Made by a program: the position numbers and the translations under genes
The notes under the pieces: model-generated
The model's database searches: none
Seen by the model: the letters and a program-made list of their open reading frames with translations, nothing else
What the model was told of the DNA's origin: nothing
Source: an uncultured Hyphomonadaceae bacterium
Lineage (GTDB): Bacteria > Pseudomonadota > Alphaproteobacteria > Caulobacterales > Hyphomonadaceae
Length of the DNA stretch: 7,333 bases
Reading direction: 5' to 3'
NCBI GenBank assembly: GCA_937873805.1
Contig: CALMWO010000597.1
Coordinates: forward strand, 1 to 7,333
Shown: positions 1-6,591 of the stretch, one piece after another
Layout of the letters: each line of letters starts with the position of its first letter
How positions within the stretch are numbered: position 1 is the first letter of the stretch

Positions 1-3000
1 AGCCGCCGATCGACACCTCCGTCATCGGCATGAAGGCCAATGCGACACGGCCTGAGATCGAGCAGATCCTGTTCACCGACCAGCTGCGCCGCGAACCTGC
101 GGAGCTGGAGCGCGCCCTTTACGTCTGCCGCCGCCGCATCGAAAACCGCGCGCGCGCGTCGAACCTTGATCTTTATCTGTGCTCATTCTCCTCGCGCGCC
201 CTGATCTACAAGGGCATGTTCCTCGCCGAGGACATCGACAGCTTCTATCTCGATCTGAAAGATCCGCGCTTCGTGTCAGCGGTCGCGATCTATCACCAGC
301 GCTATTCGACCAACACATTCCCGCAATGGCGCCTGGCCCAGCCCTTCCGCATGCTCGCGCACAATGGTGAGATCAACACGATCTCGGGCAACATCAACTG
401 GATGAAAAGCCACGAGATCAAGATGGTCTCGGACGTGTTCGGCGAACATGGCGACGACGTGAAGCCCGTGATCCAGCCAAGCGGCTCGGATTCGGCTGCG
501 CTCGACAATGCGTTCGAGCTTCTCGTGCGCGCGGGCCGCTCCGGCCCGATGGCGAAGACATTGCTGGTGCCTGAGCCCTTGTCGAAAGACGAAGCCATCA
601 TGCCGAAGAAGCATCAGGCGCTCTATTCCTACGCAAACTCCGTGATGGAGCCGTGGGATGGCCCCGCCGCGCTCGCCATGTTCGATGGCCGTTGGGCGAT
701 TGCGGGCATGGACCGCAACGGCCTGCGTCCCATGCGCTACGCGTTGACCGAGGACGGCGTGCTCGCGGTCGGCTCGGAAGCGGGCATGTGCTCGATCGAC
801 GAAGACGTCATCACATCCAAGGGCCGCGTGCCGCCCGGCGGCATGATCGCCGTCGATGTGCGCGACGGAAAATTCTACGACCACAAATCACTGATCGACC
901 GCCTCGCGGGCAATCACCCTTATGAGGAGTGGCTTTCCAACGTGGTCGAGCTGGAGCCGAAAATCGGCCCGGGACCGGAGCCGCGCCTCTACAGCGAAAA
1001 GCAGCAGTTCCTGCGCCGCCAGCATGCCGCCGGCATGACGATGGAAGACGTCGAGCTGATCCTGTCGCCCATGGCGGAAGACGGCAAGGAAGCCATCGGC
1101 TCGATGGGCGATGACAGCCCCCTCGCCGTTCTCTCGGACCATCACCGGCCGCTGTCGCACTTCTTCCGGCAGAACTTCGCGCAGGTGACCAACCCGCCGA
1201 TCGACCCGCTGCGCGAAGAGCGGGTCATGAGCCTGCGCACGCGCTTCAAGAACCTCGGCAACATCCTCGCGGAAGACGCCACGCAGACCAACGTGTTCGT
1301 GCTGGAAAGCCCCGTGCTGACCAACGGCATGTACACGCGCATGCTGGAAACGATCGGCGAGCAGGTCGCCGTGATCGATTGCACCTTCCCCGTCGACGCG
1401 GGCGGCTCGCCCGGCATCGCCCTGCGCGACGCCATCGCGCGCATCCGCGAAGAGGCGCGCGTCGCCGTCTCATCAGGCCGCGGCCACATCATCCTCACCG
1501 ATGAAGGTCAGGGACCAGACCGCGCGGGCATTCCGATGATCCTCGCCGCTGGCGGCGTTCACTCCTGGCTGGTCAGCCACGGCCTGCGCACCTTCTGCTC
1601 GATCACCGTGCGCTCGGCCGAGTGCATGGACACGCATTATTTCGCCGTGCTCGTCGGCGTCGGCGCCACCTGCGTAAACGCCTACATGGCGCAGGAAACG
1701 CTCGCGGATCGTCACGCCAAGGGCCTGTTCGGCGACAAGCCGCTCGGCCAGATCGTGTTGAACTACAAGAAAGCGATCGAGGCGGGGCTGCTCAAGATCC
1801 TGTCCAAGATGGGCATCTCGGTCATCTCGTCCTATCGCGGCGGCTACAACTTCGAAGCGCTCGGCCTCAGCCGCGCGCTGATCGCCGACTACTTCCCTGG
1901 CATGACCAGCCGCATTTCCGGCATCGGTCTCGCAGGCCTGCAACGCAAGGCGATCGAACTCCATGCCAAGGCATGGAACGCATCCGTCGCGGTGCTTCCG
2001 ATCGGCGGCTTCTACCGCCAGCGCGCCAGCGGGGATGCGCATGTGCTGTCCGGTGAGCTGATCCACGCCCTGCAGCATGCCTGCGACACCAACTCCTACG
2101 CCGCCTTCCGCAAGTATTCGAAGATGGCGAACGCCAGGAAGAAGATGGTGCAACTGCGCGATCTTCTTGATTTCAAGCCGCAGCCAAAGGCGGCTTCTTT
2201 GCACGATGTCCAATCGGTCAACGAAATCCGCAAACGCTTCGTGACGCCCGGCATGTCGCTCGGCGCATTGGGACCAGAGGCGCACGGCACGCTGAACATC
2301 GCCATGAACCGCATCGGCGCGAAGTCGGTGTCGGGCGAAGGCGGCGAAGTGCGCGAGCGCTACAAGCCGCTGCCCAACGGCGACAATGCCAACTCGATGA
2401 TCAAGCAGGTGGCTTCCGGCCGCTTTGGCGTCACCGCCGAGTATCTGAACAACTGCAAGGAGCTCGAGATCAAGGTCGCGCAAGGCGCCAAGCCCGGCGA
2501 AGGCGGCCAGCTGCCCGGCTTCAAGGTCACCGAGTTCATCGCCCGCAACCGCTATGCAACGCCCGGCGTGATGCTGATCTCGCCGCCGCCGCACCACGAC
2601 ATCTATTCGATCGAAGATCTCGCGCAGCTCATCTACGACCTGAAGCAGATCAACCCGGATTGCCGCGTCTGCGTGAAACTCGTCTCGCGCTCCGGCGTCG
2701 GCACAATCGCGGCGGGCGTCGCGAAAGCAAAAGCAGACGTGATCCTGATCGCCGGCCATGTCGGCGGCACGGGCGCGTCACCGCAATCATCGATCAAGTT
2801 CGCGGGCCTGCCGTGGGAGATCGGCCTCGCCGAAGCCCACCACGTGCTGACGCTCAATAACCTGCGTGACCAGGTCACGCTGCGCACCGATGGCGGCCTC
2901 CGCACAGGCCGCGACATCGTGATGGCCGCAATGCTCGGCGCGGAAGAGTATGGCATCGGCACCGCCAGCCTGCTGGCAATGGGTTGCATCATGGTGCGCC

Positions 3001-4109
3001 AGTGCCATTCCAACACCTGCCCCGTTGGCGTCTGCACGCAGGACGAACGCCTGCGCGCCAAGTTCACCGGCACGGCGGACAAGGTCGTCAACCTGATGAC
3101 CTTCATCGCGGAAGAAGTGCGCGAGATCCTGTCAGAGCTCGGCTTCACCCGCCTCGATGAAGTCATCGGCCGCACAGACCTGCTCCATCAGGTCTCACGC
3201 GGCTCGGCCATGCTCGACGACCTCGACCTGTCGCCGCTTCTCGTGCGCGCAGACCCCGAAGCGCGCGTCACCTACAAGCCAACGCATCGCAACGAAGTCC
3301 CCGCCGCGCTTGACGAACAGATCCTGCGCGACGCCGCCGCCTTCTTCGAACGTGGCGAGAAAATGCAGCTCGACTATCACGTGCGCAACGTGCAGCGCGC
3401 CATCGGCACGCGCGCGTCGTCTCACATCGTGCGCAAATATGGCATGGACGGCCTGCCCGAAGATCGCCTCTGGGTGACGCTCGAAGGCTCGTGCGGCCAG
3501 TCGCTCGGCGCATTCGGCGTGAAAGGCCTGACGCTCGAAGTCATCGGCGACGCCAACGACTATGTCGGCAAGGGCCTGTCGGGCGCGACCATCATCCTGA
3601 AGCCGCCATCCACCGCCAAGTTCAAGGCGAAGGACAACACCATCATCGGCAACACGGTTCTCTACGGCGCCACATCAGGCAAGGTGTTCGCAGCAGGGCA
3701 AGCCGGTGAACGCTTCGCCGTGCGCAACTCCGGCGCGACAGTGGTGGTCGAAGGCTGCGGTTCGAACGGCTGCGAATACATGACTGGCGGCACGGCCGTC
3801 ATCCTCGGCTCAGTCGGCGAGAACTTCGGCGCCGGCATGACCGGCGGCATGGCCTTCATCTACGACGCAGCGAAGCGCTTCGAGACGATGGCCAACCCGG
3901 AAGCCATCATCTGGCGCCCGGTCGTGACGGATCACTGGAGCCATGTCCTGCGCACGCTGATCGAGGAACATGTCCGCCGCACGGGTTCAATCCACGGCAA
4001 GACGCTTCTCGACAATTGGGCGCTCGAACTGCCCAACTTCGTGCATGTGGTCCCGAAGGAATCCCTCAGCCGTCTCGCAGCCCCGCTGGAGCTGAAGGCG
4101 GCGGAATAG
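1..4109 (+). CDS. gltB: Glutamate synthase (NADPH) large (alpha) subunit, 5'-truncated by window edge
   Basis: GltB makes L-glutamate from 2-oxoglutarate and glutamine-derived ammonia, using electrons from the GltD subunit; it is cytosolic and acts in the GS-GOGAT ammonium assimilation pathway. The frame is open from base 3 upstream of the first ATG (base 30), so that ATG is internal. About 120-200 N-terminal residues, including the glutaminase nucleophile Cys1, are off the window. Numbering from base 30: the class II amidotransferase remnant has RYSTNTFP and AHNGEIN (Asn about 112), then NSVMEPWDGPAA and GMDRNGLRPMRY. A central linking domain spans about 350-690. The FMN/synthase domain starts near FVTPGMSLGALGPEAHGT (about 737), with SGEGGE, PGEGGQLPG and GGTGASP. 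The 3Fe-4S cysteines are C986, C992 and C997 (C-x5-C-x4-C). The C-terminal Gly-rich beta-helix covers about 1150-1330. No frameshift is visible. No gltD follows; the next gene converges 9 bp away. The identification rests on near-continuous similarity to known alphaproteobacterial GltB. Confidence 0.98.
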   Translation, partial: PPIDTSVIGMKANATRPEIEQILFTDQLRREPAELERALYVCRRRIENRARASNLDLYLCSFSSRALIYKGMFLAEDIDSFYLDLKDPRFVSAVAIYHQRYSTNTFPQWRLAQPFRMLAHNGEINTISGNINWMKSHEIKMVSDVFGEHGDDVKPVIQPSGSDSAALDNAFELLVRAGRSGPMAKTLLVPEPLSKDEAIMPKKHQALYSYANSVMEPWDGPAALAMFDGRWAIAGMDRNGLRPMRYALTEDGVLAVGSEAGMCSIDEDVITSKGRVPPGGMIAVDVRDGKFYDHKSLIDRLAGNHPYEEWLSNVVELEPKIGPGPEPRLYSEKQQFLRRQHAAGMTMEDVELILSPMAEDGKEAIGSMGDDSPLAVLSDHHRPLSHFFRQNFAQVTNPPIDPLREERVMSLRTRFKNLGNILAEDATQTNVFVLESPVLTNGMYTRMLETIGEQVAVIDCTFPVDAGGSPGIALRDAIARIREEARVAVSSGRGHIILTDEGQGPDRAGIPMILAAGGVHSWLVSHGLRTFCSITVRSAECMDTHYFAVLVGVGATCVNAYMAQETLADRHAKGLFGDKPLGQIVLNYKKAIEAGLLKILSKMGISVISSYRGGYNFEALGLSRALIADYFPGMTSRISGIGLAGLQRKAIELHAKAWNASVAVLPIGGFYRQRASGDAHVLSGELIHALQHACDTNSYAAFRKYSKMANARKKMVQLRDLLDFKPQPKAASLHDVQSVNEIRKRFVTPGMSLGALGPEAHGTLNIAMNRIGAKSVSGEGGEVRERYKPLPNGDNANSMIKQVASGRFGVTAEYLNNCKELEIKVAQGAKPGEGGQLPGFKVTEFIARNRYATPGVMLISPPPHHDIYSIEDLAQLIYDLKQINPDCRVCVKLVSRSGVGTIAAGVAKAKADVILIAGHVGGTGASPQSSIKFAGLPWEIGLAEAHHVLTLNNLRDQVTLRTDGGLRTGRDIVMAAMLGAEEYGIGTASLLAMGCIMVRQCHSNTCPVGVCTQDERLRAKFTGTADKVVNLMTFIAEEVREILSELGFTRLDEVIGRTDLLHQVSRGSAMLDDLDLSPLLVRADPEARVTYKPTHRNEVPAALDEQILRDAAAFFERGEKMQLDYHVRNVQRAIGTRASSHIVRKYGMDGLPEDRLWVTLEGSCGQSLGAFGVKGLTLEVIGDANDYVGKGLSGATIILKPPSTAKFKAKDNTIIGNTVLYGATSGKVFAAGQAGERFAVRNSGATVVVEGCGSNGCEYMTGGTAVILGSVGENFGAGMTGGMAFIYDAAKRFETMANPEAIIWRPVVTDHWSHVLRTLIEEHVRRTGSIHGKTLLDNWALELPNFVHVVPKESLSRLAAPLELKAAE

Positions 4110-4136
4110 ACGAGATGTCTACTCCGTCTTTTCTTT
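4100..4136 (+). terminator. Probable Rho-independent terminator of gltB
   Basis: Bases 4100-4111 can pair with 4117-4128 around a 5-nt loop (GAGAT, 4112-4116). The inner stem TAGAC/GTCTA is perfect. An A-C mismatch (4106/4122) separates it from an outer stem with GGA/TCC, C-G, one G-U and G-C. TTTTCTTT follows at 4129-4136, in the orientation expected for rightward transcription. The inner stem starts with the gltB stop codon and ends with the stop codon of the converging minus-strand gene, so the element lies inside both 3' ends. There is no T-run on the leftward side, so it should act mainly on gltB. The stem is moderate and mismatched, and no folding energy was computed. Confidence 0.6.
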
Positions 4137-4442
4137 CGACCAGGGCGACTTGATCACATAACCACCCGGCTCAACCGGAGCGACCGGCTCGCTCTGGACC
4201 GAGAAATTGCTCGCGCCCGGAATGTTGACGCCCGCGATCTGCTTCGGCGGCACGATCGTGAAACCGAGCGCATGGAACAGCGCAACGAAACCGACGAATG
4301 ACAGGATCGTCGTGAAGATGATCTGCGAGATGATGCGCGTGATCAGGCCTCTGAAGAAGAAGGCCGCCGTCAGGCCCGCAATGGCGCTTCCGCCGAGCCC
4401 GGCCATCCCCGCGAGCGTCGCAAGATCCAGATCCAGTCCCAT
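4119..4442 (-). CDS. Small predicted inner-membrane protein, family not recognised
   Basis: This 107-residue protein was not recognised and no function is proposed. Two hydrophobic stretches are visible: residues about 10-30, Gly/Ala-rich and ending in AAFFF, and about 37-64, with IISQIIFTTILSF followed by VGFVALFHALGFTIV. The short loop between them holds R31 and R36, while the N-terminus has D4 and D6. By the positive-inside rule this suggests a hairpin with the loop in the cytoplasm and both ends outside (inference). The last 43 residues are polar, with several prolines and a charged end (WSKEKTE). There is no cleavable signal peptide or cysteine. The ATG at 4442 is supported by GGGAGG five bases upstream. 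The gene converges on gltB and diverges from the GFA-family gene, so it is probably transcribed alone. Coding is supported by the good ribosome site, the clean membrane pattern and the fit between neighbours. Confidence 0.8.
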   Translation of the reverse strand: MGLDLDLATLAGMAGLGGSAIAGLTAAFFFRGLITRIISQIIFTTILSFVGFVALFHALGFTIVPPKQIAGVNIPGASNFSVQSEPVAPVEPGGYVIKSPWSKEKTE

Positions 4443-4447
4443 CCTGT

Positions 4448-4453
4448 CCTCCC
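4448..4453 (-). promoter_or_regulatory. Ribosome binding site of the small membrane protein gene
   Basis: Read on the minus strand this is GGGAGG, a strong Shine-Dalgarno match, with a 5-nt spacer to the ATG at 4442. It supports this start over any internal one. It overlaps the first copy of the TCCCTTTC direct repeat. Confidence 0.75.
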
Positions 4454-4471
4454 TTTCGGCAGTTCCCTTTC
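4450..4471. repeat. Short direct repeat TCCCTTTC x2
   Basis: Two exact 8-bp copies (4450-4457 and 4464-4471) are separated by GGCAGT. On the minus strand they read GAAAGGGA, so each is a purine-rich stretch ahead of the membrane protein gene. The proximal copy overlaps its ribosome site. It may be a duplicated ribosome-site-like sequence, a binding site, or coincidence. Confidence 0.5.
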
Positions 4472-4517
4472 AGGGGCGCCGGTCCGATAACGGGGAAAGA
4501 CTAGTCCAAGCCGGCCC

Positions 4518-4525
4518 AGGAAGGA
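4518..4525 (+). promoter_or_regulatory. Ribosome binding site of the GFA-family gene
   Basis: AGGAAGGA ends nine bases before the ATG at 4535. It is a good purine-rich Shine-Dalgarno sequence and supports that start. Confidence 0.75.
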
Positions 4526-4534
4526 AACACGCCA

Positions 4535-4927
4535 ATGCCGCCCTATCATGGCTCCTGCCACTGCGGCGCGGTGCGTTTCACGATCGAAACCGAGATTGCC
4601 GAGGCCTACACCTGCGATTGCAGCCTTTGCCGCAAGAAGAATGCGCTGATGGCGAATGTCCACGAAAGCAAGCTGACGATCACCGCGGGCGAGGACAAGC
4701 TCGGCCTCTACCAATGGAATTCCCGCATCGCGAAGCACTACTTCTGCACGCAGTGTGGCATCTACCCGTTCCATCGAAAGCGATCGATGCCCGACCATTA
4801 CGGCGTCAACGTAAAGGCGCTCGATGATTTCGACTGGACGTCAGTCCCGGTCCGCAACGCAGGCGGCAAGGACATGCCCGTGGTCGATCCCTCCGCCCGC
4901 GACATCTGGCCGGGGCCGCGCGAATAG
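4535..4927 (+). CDS. GFA/CENP-V family zinc-binding protein (Mss4-like fold)
   Basis: This 130-residue cytosolic protein has the complete cysteine pattern of the GFA family. SCHCG (C8, C10) and CTQCG (C71, C74) form the structural zinc site. CDCSLC (C27, C29, C32) forms the second, three-cysteine site linked to catalysis. The family is named after Paracoccus Gfa, proposed to speed S-hydroxymethylglutathione formation from formaldehyde and glutathione. That activity has been disputed, and most members have no known substrate, so 'formaldehyde-activating enzyme' should not be copied as a function. The length is typical for a compact member. The start at 4535 has a good ribosome site and leaves the usual few residues before the first CxC. 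The gene diverges from the small membrane protein gene and converges on anbu with a 3-bp gap. No formaldehyde pathway genes lie nearby. Family assignment is firm; substrate is unknown. Confidence 0.92.
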   Translation: MPPYHGSCHCGAVRFTIETEIAEAYTCDCSLCRKKNALMANVHESKLTITAGEDKLGLYQWNSRIAKHYFCTQCGIYPFHRKRSMPDHYGVNVKALDDFDWTSVPVRNAGGKDMPVVDPSARDIWPGPRE

Positions 4928-4930
4928 CGC

Positions 4931-5668
4931 CTACTCGATCTTCACCGCCGGCAGGGCGTTGAACGCTGTTCGCAGTGAGGCGGCCCAGGAGTCGCTGATC
5001 TGGCGGAATTCCTTGTGGTCGCTTTCGATGCGCTGCGACTTCGCTTTGAACTCGTTCGCCGGAATGACACAGAGGTCGAGCGGCATGCCGACAGAAAGGT
5101 TCGATCGCACGGTCGAGTCCATGCTCACCAATGCGGCCTTCACGGCTTCCTCGATTGTCGTATCCGGGCGGATCACGCGGTCGAGGATCGGCTTGCCATA
5201 CTTGTGCTCGCCGATCTGCATGTAGGGCGTGTCCTCGCCCGCTTCGATGAAGTTCCCGGCGGTGTAGATCAGGAACAGGCGCAGCTCGCCCCCTCGCCTC
5301 TGCCCCGCCATGATAATGGTCGCGTCCGCCGCCGATCCTTGCGCCTCGATCTCGGCGCGGTCGCGCTTCTGGACTTCGCGCATCGCCTCGCCAACCATCT
5401 GCGCGCCGCGATAGAGCGTATCGCAGGTCATCAGGCTTTCGATTTCCGGATCGATGCGGCTCTGTTTCACGGCCTGCGTGAGATGCGTGACGACGCCCTG
5501 CGTGATGCCGAGATTGCCAGCCGCCATCAGCGCGACAACGCGATCGCCAGGCTCCTCGAACACAAACATCTTGCGGAAGCGCGCGATATTGTCGACGCCC
5601 GCATTGGTGCGGGTGTCTGAAAGCAGGACAAGGCCAGCCTTGAGCTTGAGGCCAACGCAGTACGTCAT
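4931..5668 (-). CDS. anbu: Anbu, proteasome-type (Ntn-hydrolase) peptidase homologue
   Basis: Anbu is a bacterial relative of HslV and the proteasome beta subunit; its physiological substrate is not established. The protein starts MTYCVGLKL. Thr2, exposed once Met is removed, would be the N-terminal nucleophile, so the catalytic residue itself fixes the start at 5668 and no propeptide is needed. In mature numbering Asp17 lies in SDTRTNAGVD and the lysine at 32 in RFRKM. These match Thr1/Asp17/Lys33 of HslV with one residue fewer in the loop. ALMAAGNLG follows as the usual Gly-rich strand-turn. At 245 residues it is the normal Anbu length, with no signal peptide or membrane segment. It is the last gene of an alpha-E / transglutaminase / anbu set, 62 bp after the transglutaminase stop. 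Its own ribosome site is weak: a GGGGAAA lies over 10 bases upstream of the ATG. No ATPase partner gene of the HslU type is present here. Confidence 0.95.
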   Translation of the reverse strand: MTYCVGLKLKAGLVLLSDTRTNAGVDNIARFRKMFVFEEPGDRVVALMAAGNLGITQGVVTHLTQAVKQSRIDPEIESLMTCDTLYRGAQMVGEAMREVQKRDRAEIEAQGSAADATIIMAGQRRGGELRLFLIYTAGNFIEAGEDTPYMQIGEHKYGKPILDRVIRPDTTIEEAVKAALVSMDSTVRSNLSVGMPLDLCVIPANEFKAKSQRIESDHKEFRQISDSWAASLRTAFNALPAVKIE

Positions 5669-5689
5669 GTCCGTCGCATTTCCCCGCCA

Positions 5690-5704
5690 GATAACCCGGC
5701 TATC
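5690..5704. promoter_or_regulatory. Small imperfect dyad in the spacer upstream of anbu
   Basis: GATAACCCGGCTATC is a 15-bp dyad with arms GATA.CC and GG.TATC, one mismatch pair and a central C. It sits in the 62-bp non-coding gap between the transglutaminase stop and the anbu start, with its near edge 21 bp from the ATG. It could be an operator, a weak hairpin in the operon mRNA, or chance. No promoter boxes were recognised beside it. Confidence 0.3.
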
Positions 5705-5730
5705 CGCCGTTTCCTGAAGTCCCGCGCCAG

Positions 5731-6582
5731 CTACTGTTGCGTCTGGCTCTGGGTCTCGCCGCCCTGATTCTGGCTCTGACTTTGGCCCGTTGTCTGGCTG
5801 ATGTCGACCGAGGCGCTAAGTCGCTCCTCGTGATTTCCAGACACATTTCCGCGGATCGGGGCCGCATCCGCCGCATCGAGCCCGCAACCGAGCCGGACAT
5901 AGCGGTCCGTGGGGGAAAGCCGGTTGGCGGCGTCGAAACCGACCCAGCCGATCTCAGGCACCCAGGCTTCGGCCCAGGCGTGGGTTTCGGTGAGTTTCGT
6001 GTCCTCAGCAAGCAGATAGCCGACAACATAGCGGGCCGGCACGCGCAGGGCGCGGGCCGCACTGATGAAGACGTGCGCGTGATCCTGGCAGACACCCTGC
6101 CCCGCCTTCAGCGCCTGCGCGGCGGTGGTCGATGTGCTGGTCGAAGCCGGCTTGTACGCGATCGCATCCGCGACGGCGTTGAAAAGCGAATGCATCCGGT
6201 CCAGCAGCTTCTCGCCCGTGACCCCAGCTGCGAGCGCGTCGATCTTCTTGTCCGTTTCCGTCAACGGCGTTGGCCGCAGATAGACTTGCGGCCGTACAGC
6301 ATCCTTGAGGCCGCGCACGACGCCCGCGGTGTCTTCCGTCTCGACTTCACCCTCGGCCAGGATCGCGACTTCGGCGCCAGCGCCCGTGTTCGTCCAGATC
6401 GCCTCGCGGTCGCCAGTCGCCGTCGTCATCAGCGGAGGTATCGGCTGCCCGTTGACGCTGACGGTCCACTTCAGAACCCGCTGACTGCTGAAGGCTGGCG
6501 GATACAACCTCAGTCGCAACGCGCAGCGATCGGCTGGCGGCTCGTAAGCGTAGGTGGTGGCGTGGCGGACGGTGAGGCGCAT
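5731..6582 (-). CDS. Transglutaminase-like cysteine protease homologue of the Anbu operon
   Basis: This is a papain-fold transglutaminase-like protein of 283 residues. The N-terminal beta domain (about 1-105) begins MRLTVRHATTYAYEPPA, typical of the bacterial transglutaminase N-domain. The core has the full triad: Cys165 in GVCQDHAH, His201 in ETHAWAEAWVP and Asp217 in GFDAAN. Family members act as proteases, amidases or transglutaminases on peptide bonds or side chains; the substrate here is unknown. There is no signal peptide, so it is likely cytosolic, as expected for a partner of Anbu. The ATG at 6582 is preceded by AGGA (6587-6590), which overlaps the stop codon of the alpha-E gene, implying translational coupling. 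The tail from about 261 is odd: 9 of residues 263-283 are Gln, including QSQSQNQ. It is probably disordered and looks like a lineage-specific extension. The activity call is family-based. Confidence 0.93.
   Translation of the reverse strand: MRLTVRHATTYAYEPPADRCALRLRLYPPAFSSQRVLKWTVSVNGQPIPPLMTTATGDREAIWTNTGAGAEVAILAEGEVETEDTAGVVRGLKDAVRPQVYLRPTPLTETDKKIDALAAGVTGEKLLDRMHSLFNAVADAIAYKPASTSTSTTAAQALKAGQGVCQDHAHVFISAARALRVPARYVVGYLLAEDTKLTETHAWAEAWVPEIGWVGFDAANRLSPTDRYVRLGCGLDAADAAPIRGNVSGNHEERLSASVDISQTTGQSQSQNQGGETQSQTQQ
5742..5778 (-). repeat. In-frame repeat encoding Gln/Ser-rich tail of the transglutaminase
   Basis: TCTGGCTCTG occurs at 5742-5751 and 5769-5778, exactly 27 bp (nine codons) apart. 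Both copies encode Gln-Ser-Gln, at residues 278-280 and 269-271. The repeat suggests the Gln-rich tail grew by slippage or small duplication. Confidence 0.5.
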
Positions 6583-6591
6583 GAGGTCCTA
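6583..6591 (-). promoter_or_regulatory. Stop/ribosome-site overlap coupling alpha-E to transglutaminase
   Basis: The minus strand reads TAGGACCTC then ATG. The stop codon of the alpha-E gene (6589-6591) shares two bases with the AGGA ribosome site of the next gene, with a 4-nt spacer to its ATG. This arrangement supports one mRNA and coupled translation. Confidence 0.65.

Larger units (their letters stand above)
4443..4534. promoter_or_regulatory. Divergent intergenic region expected to hold two promoters
   Basis: These 92 bp separate two divergent starts (4442 leftward, 4535 rightward), so promoters for both genes should lie here unless they are further upstream. No box pair with good spacing to a housekeeping sigma consensus could be picked out on either strand. 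Visible structure: a direct repeat TCCCTTTC at 4450-4457 and 4464-4471 (14-bp period), and an 8-bp perfect palindrome GACTAGTC at 4499-4506. Either could be an operator or chance. Regulatory content is inferred from gene layout, not from a recognised site. Confidence 0.4.

Noticed and set aside
30..32. ATG at 30 as the true start of gltB
   Set aside because: The frame is open upstream to the window edge and reads GltB-like residues (DTSVIG) before this Met. Starting here would remove the catalytic N-terminal cysteine.
1473..2759. 428-codon open frame on the minus strand inside gltB
   Set aside because: It lies antisense to the strongly conserved FMN and central regions of gltB. Its translation is rich in Arg, Asp, His and Ala without domain character, as expected from the complement of GC-rich codons.
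4370..4798. 142-codon minus-strand open frame opposite the GFA-family gene
   Set aside because: It is antisense to a gene with the full zinc-cysteine pattern and also overlaps the start of the membrane protein gene.
4207..4827. 206-codon plus-strand open frame across the membrane protein gene and into the GFA-family gene
   Set aside because: It overlaps both real genes and the divergent spacer in another frame, and its product has no family features.
4918..4930. GCGC-GAATA-GCGC as a bidirectional terminator between the GFA-family gene and anbu
   Set aside because: Only four base pairs, not extendable without a bulge, and no T-tract on either side.
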